DNA of 64,000 nt from Nostoc sp. FACHB-892 (GTDB taxonomy: Bacteria; Cyanobacteriota; Cyanobacteriia; Cyanobacteriales; Nostocaceae): NCBI RefSeq assembly GCF_014698795.1, contig NZ_JACJTR010000018.1, forward strand, positions 90,129 through 154,128. The letters are read 5' to 3'. A program made the translations under genes and the position numbers. The notes under the pieces were generated by a model that saw only the letters and a list, made by a program, of their open reading frames with translations, did not search any database and was not told the origin of the DNA. Below, piece by piece: positions 8,918 to 18,700 of the stretch (position 1 is its first letter; each line of letters starts with the position of its first letter).

Positions 8918-9349
8918 TTAAAAATATATTAGCTGGTGAATTAGCGCACCCAAAGCCAAACCTATCAATGAAAAGGTAGACGTAGTCCAAAAGGCTAGCC
9001 CTTCTCTAAGACCTGCCATCTGAAAGTCTATCCTGACTAATATAGTTGCCGAAATGATGAGTAAAGTATCAAGAAATATCCGAAACCAAGCAATCATAAT
9101 AAAAAACAAGAAAGCTGCTAAAACGGCAACGCCGAAAGACCTAGTATTTGATTTAAACAAAACATTCAAATAATATGTCATTTTTAGCCAAGGAATGGTC
9201 AACGTTACTACTAAAAGTAAGATAGCAACCACTGTCACCAGCCACACAAATAAAGGAGCGCGTGTTTCAGATATTACCCAGCCCAAAGTACTGTAACTAA
9301 GCATTACTAGCGCCAAGGACACCCAAGGAACTCTTTTCAAAATTGACAT
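8918..9349 (-). CDS. Small four-helix membrane protein of unknown function
   Basis: The 143 residues contain four clear hydrophobic segments (about 10-30, 33-55, 72-100, 115-140). There is no motif I recognise. It is followed upstream by potA on the same strand (about 70 bp gap), so the two may be cotranscribed, but nothing shows it is a transporter subunit. Confidence 0.6.
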   Translation of the reverse strand: MSILKRVPWVSLALVMLSYSTLGWVISETRAPLFVWLVTVVAILLLVVTLTIPWLKMTYYLNVLFKSNTRSFGVAVLAAFLFFIMIAWFRIFLDTLLIISATILVRIDFQMAGLREGLAFWTTSTFSLIGLALGALIHQLIYF

Positions 9350-9421
9350 GGGTTAATATTTCTAGTACAGGGTCAAGGTTTTATTTTATTATTTAATCTT
9401 ATATAAAGCCGACTCTTATAA

Positions 9422-10549
9422 CTATTGACTAATAGCTAAACAATCATTTTCTGCCCACCAGGCGTAGATGGGCGTGTTGCGGTCTGGTAAAGTGCCAAAA
9501 GTATTAGGTTGCAACACATTTATGCCAGTACTATTTGTTAATTGCACAACATAATTAACGTGTGTGCCCAAATACATAATATTGACAAGCCGTCCCTCAA
9601 AGCAGTTAGTTGGCAAATTGGGTGGATAAAGCGAAAGCTGTATTTTTTCTGGGCGTACACTCACTACCACGGCTTGTGATAATTCAGATGGTGTATTTTC
9701 AACGCGGCTAACGACAATTGAAAGTCCCGTTTTTGTCGAAATTTGAACATTAGAAGAGTCTACTGCTACGATTTCACCGCTAAATAAATTAGTATCACCG
9801 ATAAAATCAGCAACAAAGGATGTGCAAGGACGTTCATAAATTTGGCTAGGAGTGCCAACTTGTTCAATTTTGCCTTGGTTCATCACAGCAATGCGATCGC
9901 TCAAAGATAATGCTTCTTCTTGGTCGTGTGTCACCATCACAAAGGTCAATCCCAAATCTTTGTGTAAATTTGATAACTCAACCTGCATTTCTTTACGCAG
10001 TTTTAAATCTAACGCCCCTAAAGGTTCATCCAGTAGTACAACGGTGGGACGGTTGACTAAGGCCCTTGCTAAGGCGACTCGCTGCTGTTGACCACCAGAA
10101 AGTTGATTGGGAAAGCGCGATCGCAAACTTTCCATTTTTACTAGTTTTAAAGCTTCTTGGACTCTAGCTTCAATTTCCGATTTGCGTATTTTTTTTAACC
10201 GCAGTCCAAAAGCAATGTTATCCGAGATATTCAGGTGGTTAAATAGAGCGTAACTTTGAAATACAGTATTGACGGGTCGGCGGTAAGGCGGCACATTAGT
10301 CATAGACTGACCTTGAATCAAAACCTTACCAGCGTCAGCGATCTCAAACCCAGCAATTAAGCGCAGTGTTGTTGTTTTACCACAACCGGAGGGGCCTAAA
10401 ATACTAAAAAATTCTCCCTGTTTGACATCCAAATCTATTCCATGTACTGCTGGTTCTTGGTTAAAAAACTTGAATACATTACGCAGTTCAACATCAAGTG
10501 GCTGAAAAGTTGTTATCCCCCTTTGATTCTGCATGACAATTTGAGCCAT
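9422..10549 (-). CDS. potA: Spermidine/putrescine-type ABC transporter ATP-binding protein
   Basis: ATPase of the PotA/CysA/UgpC class (375 aa) that energises an importer at the plasma membrane. Seen: Walker A GPSGCGKTT (about residues 53-61), Q-loop in FQSYALFNHL, signature LSGGQQQRVALARAL, Walker B VVLLDEPLGALD, switch His in VMVTHDQEEALSLS, and after residue ~245 a C-terminal TOBE-type beta domain. No permease or substrate-binding gene is adjacent, so its transporter and substrate are uncertain; PotA is the closest family by motif. The N-terminal start may lie a few codons downstream of the annotated ATG. Confidence 0.8.
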   Translation of the reverse strand: MAQIVMQNQRGITTFQPLDVELRNVFKFFNQEPAVHGIDLDVKQGEFFSILGPSGCGKTTTLRLIAGFEIADAGKVLIQGQSMTNVPPYRRPVNTVFQSYALFNHLNISDNIAFGLRLKKIRKSEIEARVQEALKLVKMESLRSRFPNQLSGGQQQRVALARALVNRPTVVLLDEPLGALDLKLRKEMQVELSNLHKDLGLTFVMVTHDQEEALSLSDRIAVMNQGKIEQVGTPSQIYERPCTSFVADFIGDTNLFSGEIVAVDSSNVQISTKTGLSIVVSRVENTPSELSQAVVVSVRPEKIQLSLYPPNLPTNCFEGRLVNIMYLGTHVNYVVQLTNSTGINVLQPNTFGTLPDRNTPIYAWWAENDCLAISQ

Positions 10550-10678
10550 AATCCTTAGTAGAATGCCGTGATCTTACGTAATTTTGTCAATAGTCTATTG
10601 GGCAGACTAGATTTGACACTTTGGTTTATTGTATCCCCCAAAAACCATTGTTCAATAATATACTCGCCAAATTCTTTT

Positions 10679-10696
10679 ATACCCACTAGTGGGTAT
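10679..10696. promoter_or_regulatory. Perfect 18-bp palindrome between potA and PBP2
   Basis: ATACCCACTAGTGGGTAT is identical on both strands. It lies 57 bp before the PBP2 start and about 130 bp before the potA start, in the only shared upstream region of these diverging genes. It lacks a spacer loop and a T-run, so an operator for a dimeric regulator fits better than a terminator. The binding protein is unknown. Confidence 0.4.
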
Positions 10697-10752
10697 GAAT
10701 TTAGAGTAATTGTATACAAAATAATACCGCTATTGGAATCAATATTTGTCTT

Positions 10753-12567
10753 ATGTCCTTATTCCCATCAATTGGCAGCAAAAAAGATACGCGTACCGTT
10801 GGACGTGGTTTCCAACCAATATTTTTAATTATATTTACTCTATTTATGGTGACGGGAATCAGCGTTCGTTTGGCATATTTGCAAATTGCTGAAGGAACAA
10901 ACCACCGAAAAAGAGCCGAGTCAAATCGAATTAGGATGATTCCCAAACAACCAGAACGAGGCAACATTTTTGACCGCAATGGTAAACTTTTAGCCAGTAC
11001 TCGTTATCCTCGCTCTGTATATTTGTGGCCAATGGCACATACTAAGCCAGCATGGTCAGTTGTAGGAGCACGTTTATCTCAAATTCTCGACGTTTCCAAA
11101 GGAGAAATGGAAAAGAAACTAGAAGAGGCAGGTGCTAACTCTTCTTCACTCATCCGAATTGCCCGTGACTTGAACGAAGCGCAAATTACGGCATTGAAAG
11201 AGTATGAAACCGATCTTCAAGGTGTGGAAATTCATACAGAAGCCGTTCGTTACTACCCCCACGGTAGGGAATTAGCTCATGTATTAGGATATACGCGAGA
11301 ACTGACCGCCGATCAGTTAAAAGAAAAGAAGCAGGAAGGCTACAGATTGGGTGATGTGATTGGTCAAATGGGAGTTGAAAAAGCTTATGAGAAAATGCTG
11401 CGGGGCGAATGGGGCGGTCAGCAGGTAGAAGTAGATGGTGCAGGTCGGCCGCTCCGGGTTTTGGGAGAGAAACAGGCGAAAGCTGGTAATGATTTGCACT
11501 TGACCATAGATTTAAATATGCAAAAGACAGCAGAAAAAGCTTTGGGCGATCGCGACGGTGCGATCGTGGCACTTGACCCAAAGAACGGTGCCGTTTTAGC
11601 AATGGTGTCTCATCCCACCTTTGACCCCAATATTTTCTCAAAGCAGAAACTCACCCAAAAAGATTGGGAAACTGTACAAGGTTCAGATCATCCCTTGGTA
11701 AATCGCGCCCTGAGTGCTTTTCCACCCGCTAGTACCTTCAAAATTGTCACCACTACAGCCGGTCTAGAATCCGGTAAATTTTCTCCTAGCACAGTCTTGC
11801 AAACCTACGGTTCCTTAAACTTTGGCGGTACCCGATTTGGTGAATGGAATCACGCCGGATTCGGCCCATTGGGTTTTGTCGGTGCATTACAGTGGAGCAG
11901 TGATACCTTCTTCTATCAAATTGGTCGGGGAGTCGGCGGCCCAACTTTAATTGAATGGACTCGCAAGTATGGATTTGGCCAAAAAACCGGCTTTGAGTTT
12001 CCCAAGGAAGAGGCAAAAGGTTTAGTACCAGATGAGACATGGAAGCAGAAAACTTGGAAGATACCTTGGACTGTTGGTGACAGCATTAATATGTCAATTG
12101 GTCAAGGTGCCTTACAAACTACACCTTTACAAGTTGCCATCATGTTCGCCGTGCCCGCTAATGGTGGCTACCGAGTCCAGCCGCATTTGCTTAAAGACAA
12201 TGAAGAAGCAAAAAGCTGGCGAGAATCTTTAAATATGAAGCCAACAACCATAAGTGTTCTCCGTCAGGGACTACGGAAAGTAGTAGCTGAAGGTACAGGT
12301 AAGGCTTTGATGCAGCCAACAGTTCCCCCAGTCGCTGGTAAGAGTGGCACTGCTGAAGCTTGGAAGGGCCGTGTTAAGCAAAATCACGCTTGGTTTGGAG
12401 CCTATGCACCTGCCGAACAGCCGGAAGTTCTAATTGTGGCATTTGCTGAACATTCTGGTGGCGGTGGTGGTAGCATTGCTGCGCCGATGATTTTAGAAAT
12501 TATGGAAGAATATTTTCAGCGCAAGTATCCAGGTAAGTACCAGAAACCAGTGCCTGAGAAATCATGA
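10753..12567 (+). CDS. mrdA: Penicillin-binding protein 2, peptidoglycan transpeptidase
   Basis: Class B PBP of the elongasome, cross-linking peptidoglycan in the periplasm. Seen in 604 residues: one N-terminal membrane anchor (about 22-45), the pedestal domain with RGNIFDRNGKLLA, and the transpeptidase domain with the active-site serine S327 in STFK, the second motif S382-S383-D384 (the SxD form usual in PBP2) and KSGT at about 530-533. The region around residues 200-215 (VIGQMGVEKAYE) is typical of PBP2. Length and the SxD motif favour PBP2 over FtsI. It diverges from potA. Confidence 0.88.
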   Translation: MSLFPSIGSKKDTRTVGRGFQPIFLIIFTLFMVTGISVRLAYLQIAEGTNHRKRAESNRIRMIPKQPERGNIFDRNGKLLASTRYPRSVYLWPMAHTKPAWSVVGARLSQILDVSKGEMEKKLEEAGANSSSLIRIARDLNEAQITALKEYETDLQGVEIHTEAVRYYPHGRELAHVLGYTRELTADQLKEKKQEGYRLGDVIGQMGVEKAYEKMLRGEWGGQQVEVDGAGRPLRVLGEKQAKAGNDLHLTIDLNMQKTAEKALGDRDGAIVALDPKNGAVLAMVSHPTFDPNIFSKQKLTQKDWETVQGSDHPLVNRALSAFPPASTFKIVTTTAGLESGKFSPSTVLQTYGSLNFGGTRFGEWNHAGFGPLGFVGALQWSSDTFFYQIGRGVGGPTLIEWTRKYGFGQKTGFEFPKEEAKGLVPDETWKQKTWKIPWTVGDSINMSIGQGALQTTPLQVAIMFAVPANGGYRVQPHLLKDNEEAKSWRESLNMKPTTISVLRQGLRKVVAEGTGKALMQPTVPPVAGKSGTAEAWKGRVKQNHAWFGAYAPAEQPEVLIVAFAEHSGGGGGSIAAPMILEIMEEYFQRKYPGKYQKPVPEKS

Positions 12568-12805
12568 AATTGGGGATTGGGCATGGGGCATGGAGAAGAG
12601 ACAAGGGAGAAACTTGTTCAATACGCCCCTTGTCCCATCACCCCCAATATGGTTCGGATAAGCAGGCGTTGCAGGGGAGGAAAAAGAGTTATTGTTCAGT
12701 AGTTCTTCTCTCCCCCTGCTTCTCTTCTCCCCCTGCAACGCCAGCCTGCCTCAACTAATAAATTTCTTAACCGAACTGTATTGCCATTACCCCATCACCA
12801 AAAAA

Positions 12806-13855
12806 ATGAGGTCAATCGTGATTGATGACTATATTCGAGCCACAATGACTAAAAATCAGATTCCGGGGCTTTCTGTGGCAGTGGTACAGGAAGGTGAACC
12901 TGTTTTAGTTAAGGGCTATGGACTGGCGAATGTTGAACACTCTGTTTCAGCGACTGAACAGACAGTTTATGAAATTGCCTCTGTCGGTAAAACTTTCACC
13001 GCTACAGTCACGATGATGCTGGTGGAGCAAGGGATAATCTCGCTAAAAGAAGCGATCGCAAATTATCTCGATCATCTACCCCTAACGTGGCAAAATGTCA
13101 CAATCGGGCATATTCTGTCTCATCAGTCTGGACTTCCCAGCTATACCGACGCGCCAAACTACTGGGAAATTACCCATCTTGATTTATCTAAATCTGAAAT
13201 TTTGGCTCTAGTTACTCACTTACCCCTCAAATTCCAACCGGGTGAGTTTAGCGCCTATGACAATACAGGCTACTATCTACTGGGTTTGATCCTAGAAAAA
13301 GTCACTGAAAAATCTTATGGAGATTTATTACGCGATCACATTTTTGCTCCTTTGGGGATGAATGCAACCGTAATGAATGATCCCAAAGATATTGTGCCGC
13401 ATCGCGCTGCTGGCTATCGCTTGCCAAACAGCAAACTCGTTAACAAACCTTACTACAGTCCTTCTGTTACCTATTCTGCTGGAGGTCAACTTTCTAGTGT
13501 GGAAGATATGGTGAAGTGGGAACAGGCGCTTTGTGGTGACACTCTGTTAAAGCAATCAACTCTTGATCTGATGTGGACACCTCATTTTCCAAATCAAGGC
13601 GATGATTGGGAAAAGTTGAGATATATTGCAGGTTTAGGTTGGTGGGTATTGAATTATAGCGATCGCCGAGTAGTTGGTCATAATGGTTCGATACTAGGAT
13701 TTGCAAGTAATATTACCCGCTTTATTGATGACAGAATTACCGTGATCTTACTTTGCAACCTAGATAAAATTTCTCGACCAGATGCGATCGCTAAAAAAAT
13801 TGCTGAATACTACTGTCCAGCTCTTAAGGAAGTAGTGCTTCAGCCTCCATTATAA
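12806..13855 (+). CDS. Class C beta-lactamase-related serine hydrolase
   Basis: Penicillin-recognising serine hydrolase (beta-lactamase/D-Ala-D-Ala peptidase/esterase clan). Counting from the ATG at 12806, the SxxK motif is S59-V-G-K62, the second motif is YDN (in SAYDNTGYYLL) and the third is HNG in VVGHNGSILGF, which replaces KTG as in many family esterases. There is no clear signal peptide. An open frame runs back to 12692 but its extra 38 residues translate a repeat-rich spacer, so I chose the internal ATG. Substrate unknown; true beta-lactamase activity is unlikely. Confidence 0.78.
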   Translation: MRSIVIDDYIRATMTKNQIPGLSVAVVQEGEPVLVKGYGLANVEHSVSATEQTVYEIASVGKTFTATVTMMLVEQGIISLKEAIANYLDHLPLTWQNVTIGHILSHQSGLPSYTDAPNYWEITHLDLSKSEILALVTHLPLKFQPGEFSAYDNTGYYLLGLILEKVTEKSYGDLLRDHIFAPLGMNATVMNDPKDIVPHRAAGYRLPNSKLVNKPYYSPSVTYSAGGQLSSVEDMVKWEQALCGDTLLKQSTLDLMWTPHFPNQGDDWEKLRYIAGLGWWVLNYSDRRVVGHNGSILGFASNITRFIDDRITVILLCNLDKISRPDAIAKKIAEYYCPALKEVVLQPPL

Positions 13856-13861
13856 GAAGCA

Positions 13862-13892
13862 AGAGTAAAATAATTACGAATTATTTTGGCTC
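13862..13892. terminator. Bidirectional hairpin between converging genes
   Basis: The stem is AGAG-TAAAATAAT paired with ATTATTTT-GG-CTCT around TACGA. It lies directly after the serine hydrolase stop and covers the TAA of the VanY gene on the other strand, with A/T runs on both sides, so it could end both transcripts. Confidence 0.6.
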
Positions 13893-14696
13893 TGATGGCG
13901 ATATCTGAACGGGTTTCAGATTTCTGGCTTTGTAGAACATTTCTAAGCTATTGCGATCGCCTACAAAACGCCAGTGCCAAGGCTCATAACTCACACCTTG
14001 AGGATTATTTTTAGGAAATGACATTTCAAAGCTAAAACGCGCTGCATTTGCTTGCAGCCACCGATAAGCCTTGGTATTGTCAAAGTTGGTTTGGAGATTA
14101 GTGGCTGGTACTGCTCCGTCTCCAATATCTACAGCATAACCTGTGTGATGTTCGCTATGACCAGGAGGAGCGCTAAGGGCAGCTCGTTCTAATGGTGTTT
14201 GATTTCGCTGGGCACCGACACCAAAAAACAACGGTTCCTGATCTTTGATTGAGCGAAAGCCAGAAATTGGTACTAAAGTTACACCTGCACTCCGCGCTTC
14301 TGCTACCATCTCCTCAAACTTTTGGGCAGCAGCTTTTCGCATTCTAATGCCCCTATTTGCGGAGATGGTTACTAGTTCTGACACAGGAGCTTCTGGGTAT
14401 GCCAGATGCCCTAATAGAGCGTTGACAGAATTACTAGATTCTGTGGTTGGTGTAGGTGCAGAAGTCGCGGGTGAGGGTTGAGAATCAGCGGTTTTTTTGG
14501 GTGCAGTAACGAAAAACAAAAAACCACTAATTAAACCCAGCAAGACAAATCCCGCAACTCCCCCAATCAGCATAATTTTGGGTTGCAACCACATTTTAGG
14601 CGCTGCAACAGGGGTATCGCGTACAGCCGCTGGAATATCATCACCAAGGTCATTCGATGAGTTTTGCGGTTTTTCAGAAAACCCAGCCTTATTCAA
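13881..14696 (-). CDS. D-alanyl-D-alanine carboxypeptidase, VanY family
   Basis: Zinc peptidase of the M15/VanY family that trims the terminal D-Ala of peptidoglycan stem peptides. From residue ~130 the catalytic domain shows SGFRSIKDQ, the zinc motif SEHHTGYAVDIGD (SxHxxGxAxD) and the C-terminal EPWHWRFV with the third zinc ligand. One membrane anchor (about 40-62, IMLIGGVAGFVLLGLISGF) is followed by a Ser/Thr/Pro linker, so the domain is periplasmic. I chose a TTG start at 14696 (271 aa) because AGGAG sits 7 bp before it; the frame is open to 14741 but without a ribosome site. Confidence 0.85.
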   Translation of the reverse strand: MNKAGFSEKPQNSSNDLGDDIPAAVRDTPVAAPKMWLQPKIMLIGGVAGFVLLGLISGFLFFVTAPKKTADSQPSPATSAPTPTTESSNSVNALLGHLAYPEAPVSELVTISANRGIRMRKAAAQKFEEMVAEARSAGVTLVPISGFRSIKDQEPLFFGVGAQRNQTPLERAALSAPPGHSEHHTGYAVDIGDGAVPATNLQTNFDNTKAYRWLQANAARFSFEMSFPKNNPQGVSYEPWHWRFVGDRNSLEMFYKARNLKPVQISPSEPK

Positions 14697-14798
14697 CGGT
14701 AAACTCCTGTTTCTGTGGGATAGCCATAACAGATTTTGCACTGGACAAAAGTAGATGTAACAGGTAGCATTTTACATTTATGGTTCTTAGGAGAAATA

Positions 14799-15716
14799 TT
14801 GACAAATCTTTTAGAACTATACGTCAAGCTGGGAGGATTAGTCCTGGTAGGTTTCATTCTGGGACGCAAACTACCTGTGACAGTTCCTACACGTTTAGGA
14901 CAGTTTCTGTTTTGGGTGGGAGTACCCATAAGCATAGTATCCTTTTTGCGTCAATCCAGCTTGTCAGGGCAAATTTGGATTGCACCTGCGCTTGCTTATC
15001 TAGCCATTTTACTAGGAGCATTTTTAGCTTGGTTAGGAATTAAAGGACAAGCCTATTTTAGAAATACTGTCCTCCAAGCACCAACTCAGGCTAGCTTGAT
15101 CCTAGCCGCAATGCTTGGTAATACAGGTTATCTCGGCTTTCCGATTACCTTAGCAATGGTAGGCAAGGAATACTTCGCTTGGGCGCTATTTTACGATTTG
15201 TTAGGTTCATTCCCAGGTACTTATGCCTTGGGTGTGTTACTAGCAGCTAGTTTTGGTGGCAGTGTCCAGAATCATTGGCAGATTATTAGGGCCATCTTAA
15301 TTAATCCTGCCCTATGGAGTTTCGGATTTGGCTTGCTGTTTCGACAAGTGGCAATTCCAACAGTCGCAGAATTCTGGCTAGAAAAATTTGCTTGGAGTGG
15401 TGTAGCTTTATCTCTGGTATTAATTGGAATGCGACTGGCGCTAATCAAATCTTGGAGTAGCCTACCACAAGTAGGGATGAGCTTGGGAATCAAAATGTTG
15501 TTAGTTCCCTTGATATTGGGCAGCATTTTACCACTGTTTGGATTAACTGGTTCCACAGCAAAGGTAATTGTCTTACAAATGGCTATGCCTCCTGCTTTCG
15601 GTACACTAATAATTGCTGAAACATTCAATCTCGATCACGATCTGGCAGTTACTGCCTTAGCTGCTGGGACTATAGTATTACTAGTTACTCTCCCAGTTTG
15701 GTTGTGGCTGTTTTAG
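14799..15716 (+). CDS. AEC family permease (auxin efflux carrier-type)
   Basis: Integral membrane carrier of the bile acid/AEC superfamily, about ten hydrophobic helices in two halves (305 aa). Typical pieces are ILGRKLPVTVPTRLGQFLFW, the AMLGNTGYLGFPI segment of the first half and MAMPPAFGTLIIAETFNLD of the second. Cyanobacterial substrates are not known. I chose a TTG start at 14799, preceded by AGGAG at an 8-bp distance; the frame is open further upstream but would overlap the divergent VanY promoter. Its 3' end overlaps that of the kinase gene on the other strand by 4 bp. Confidence 0.8.
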   Translation: MTNLLELYVKLGGLVLVGFILGRKLPVTVPTRLGQFLFWVGVPISIVSFLRQSSLSGQIWIAPALAYLAILLGAFLAWLGIKGQAYFRNTVLQAPTQASLILAAMLGNTGYLGFPITLAMVGKEYFAWALFYDLLGSFPGTYALGVLLAASFGGSVQNHWQIIRAILINPALWSFGFGLLFRQVAIPTVAEFWLEKFAWSGVALSLVLIGMRLALIKSWSSLPQVGMSLGIKMLLVPLILGSILPLFGLTGSTAKVIVLQMAMPPAFGTLIIAETFNLDHDLAVTALAAGTIVLLVTLPVWLWLF

Positions 15717-18700
15717 GGTGATGCCTTCCCCATCTCTGGAAGTTGATAGAGCGAGTTGGTGATTTGTATCACTGGAATTTCAATCCAAAATTCTGTACCT
15801 AACCCCGGCTGAGAATCACATTTAAATACACCACCGTGTTTATCTACAACAATCTGATAACTTATTGATAACCCCAAACCAGTGCCTTTTCCTACTGGTT
15901 TAGTAGTAAAAAATGGGTCACAGATTCTTGCCCTTAAGGCTTCGGGTATTCCTGGGCCATTATCTGTAATGCGAATTACTACGCTCTTAACATTGCCTTC
16001 AAGCTCTCCGAAAGCAGTGCTGATAGTAATTTGATTGCCATGAGGTTTTAATTGAGATTCCCTATAATCTTCTAGGGCATCGATCGCATTGCTTAAAACA
16101 TTCATAAATACCTGATTTAGTGGCCCGGCATAACACTCTACTAAGGGCAGGTCACTGTATTCTTTGACTAATTTAATCGCCGGACTCTCTGGTTTTGCTT
16201 TCAAGCGATGCTGCAAAATCAGCAAGGTACTATCAATACCCTCATGAATATCAACTGGCTTCATTTCTGCATGGTCAAGACGGGAGAAATTCCGTAAACC
16301 CAAGACAATTTGCCGGATGCGATCAATTCCAACTTTCATGGAAGATAGAGTTTTGGGCAAATCCTCCATGATAAATTCTAAGTCTATTTCTTCAGAGCGA
16401 TCGCGAATTTCAGAGTTGGGGTTAGGGCAGTCTTGCACATAGAGGTCTAGTATACTGAGTAAATCTTCGGCATAATCATTGACATGATTGATATTGCCAT
16501 AAATGAAGTTCACTGGGTTATTAATTTCGTGAGCAACACCAGCTACCAGTTGACCCAGTGAGGACATTTTCTCAGTTTGGATCAGTTGGGTTTGAGTTTG
16601 TTGTAAATCATGCAAAGTTGTAGCCAGCTTTTGGGTCTGCTCTTTGGTTTGATTATGTAACTGGGCTTGTTGGAGTGCAACCCCAAGCTGATTGGCAATT
16701 TGAGTGATGAACTTCATCTCTGAGGCTTCCCAATGGCGGGGTGCAGAGTTCTGATAAGCTGCTAGTAAGCCCCATAGCTGTTGTCCGATAAATATAGGTG
16801 CGATCGCATAAGCTTTTGCCTGTAATTTCTCCAGAGCCGCAATGTGACACTCCGAATGACCAGACTTATAGATATCATCAACTATATAGCTTTCATTGTG
16901 GCGATATCGTCCACCTTGGGTTTCTTGTAAATAGCTATCTTCCCAAACTGTTTTGAAATCAGAAGTTACAAGTTTTACCCACTCATCACCCACAAACTCG
17001 GCGATATATTCACCACTCCAATCTGGATTAAAGCGATAGACAGCCACACGATCCGCTTGCAGTGATTTGCAAATTTCTTGAGTGGTTGTTTGAAAAATCA
17101 TATCTAAGTTCAAAGATTCTCGGATTTTTGCAACAACTTCAAATAATACGCGTTGTTGTTCTGCCGCTTGTTGCAAATCAGCAGCCTGATGTTTAGTTTG
17201 TTCAAGTAAATCAGCTTGTTCGAGCGCTACAGAAAGCTGTGCAGCAACTTGGATAACGAACTGGATTTCTGAGGATTGCCATTTACGCGGTTGGTCGCAC
17301 TGGTGAATGCACAACAAACCCCACAATTCATTACTTTTAGCTAGTGGCAAGACTAAATTGGCTTTAACTTGAAGTTGATCCAGCATTTGAACATAACAAA
17401 CATTTAGTCCAGAGTTGTGGATATCAGCGATCGCGTGGATGCGTCCCTGACGATAGAGGGCATCATACTTCTTCTTAAAACAGTTGTCTTGAATTTTTAA
17501 TGTTAAAGCAGAAGTAAACTCTGGCAAAAGATCCTCTGAAACAATTTCACCTTCATCGAGTTCGGAATTCGGGTCAAAGCGGTATACTACCACTCTGTCA
17601 GCATTCAAAGACCGACGGACTTCACACACAGTTGCGGCAAAAACTGTCTTTAAATCAAGAGATTCTCGAATTTTGGCAACAACTTCAAATAATACGCGTT
17701 GTTGTTCTGCCCCTTGTCGCAAACTTAACGTCTGCTGTTTTGTTCGCGTGAGTAATTCTGCTTGCTGGAGTGCTACTCCCATTTGGGCAGCAATCTGACT
17801 AAGAAAGTTAACTTCAGAAGCTTTCCATTGACGAGGGCCAGTGTGTTGATAAGTTGCCAGTAAACCCCAAAGTTTTTGCCCAACAAAGATCGGAGCCAGC
17901 ACAAAAGCGTGAATTTGAAACTGTTCTAGATTGTCGATATGACATTGAGCAAACCCCATCTTGTAGATGTCATCCACAGCAAATGTTTCATTGTTGCGGT
18001 AGCGTCCTCCCTCTGTCTCTTGTAAATAGGTGTCATTCCAAACTGTATTAATACCTAGTTCAGACTCATTCGACCAGTATGGACTAGCAGCCTCGAAATC
18101 GCCGACAAATTGACCACCCCAATTAGAATCGAAACGATAAACAGAAACGCGATCGGCTTTAATTAATTGACAAACCTCTTTAGTAGTTGTTTGAAAAATA
18201 ATATTTGTGTCAAGAGATTCTCGAATCTCGGCAATAACTTTGAACACAGCCTGTTGTTGTTCACTTGTCCGTTGCAACTCAACTATGCGTCTTTTAACTT
18301 GTTTTTCTAAACTTTCATTAAAGGTTTGCACCTGTTGGTATAGTTCATACTGCTGAATTGCTGAAGCAAAGTGTTTACCAATGTCCGTAGCTAGTTCAAT
18401 TTCTTCGCTCGTCCATTTTTGAGCTTGTGCTTTTTTAGATTCGCGCCAAACCTCAAACGATAAACGGGGGTAAAGTTGCCTTTGATCGCTGTCATACTGC
18501 CCCGCCCAGAGAGTTTCTGTATCTATTTCATTGCGGAAAATGCTTAAATAGCCCAGCAACTGCTGACGATACTGAAGTGGGATCATCAACATACTGCGAA
18601 TTTTAGTTGGTTGAAAAGCAACTTGCAAACTTCGCAAGCTAGAAGTTTGATATATATCTGAAATCGCCCAAGTATCGTATTTACCAGATTTGTAGTGTTC

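Noticed and set aside
11186..11641. 151-codon minus-strand frame inside the PBP2 gene
   Set aside because: No homology-like features; overlaps a well-supported transpeptidase gene entirely.
12564..12758. 64-codon frame after PBP2
   Set aside because: Low-complexity repeat DNA, overlapping the next gene's upstream region.
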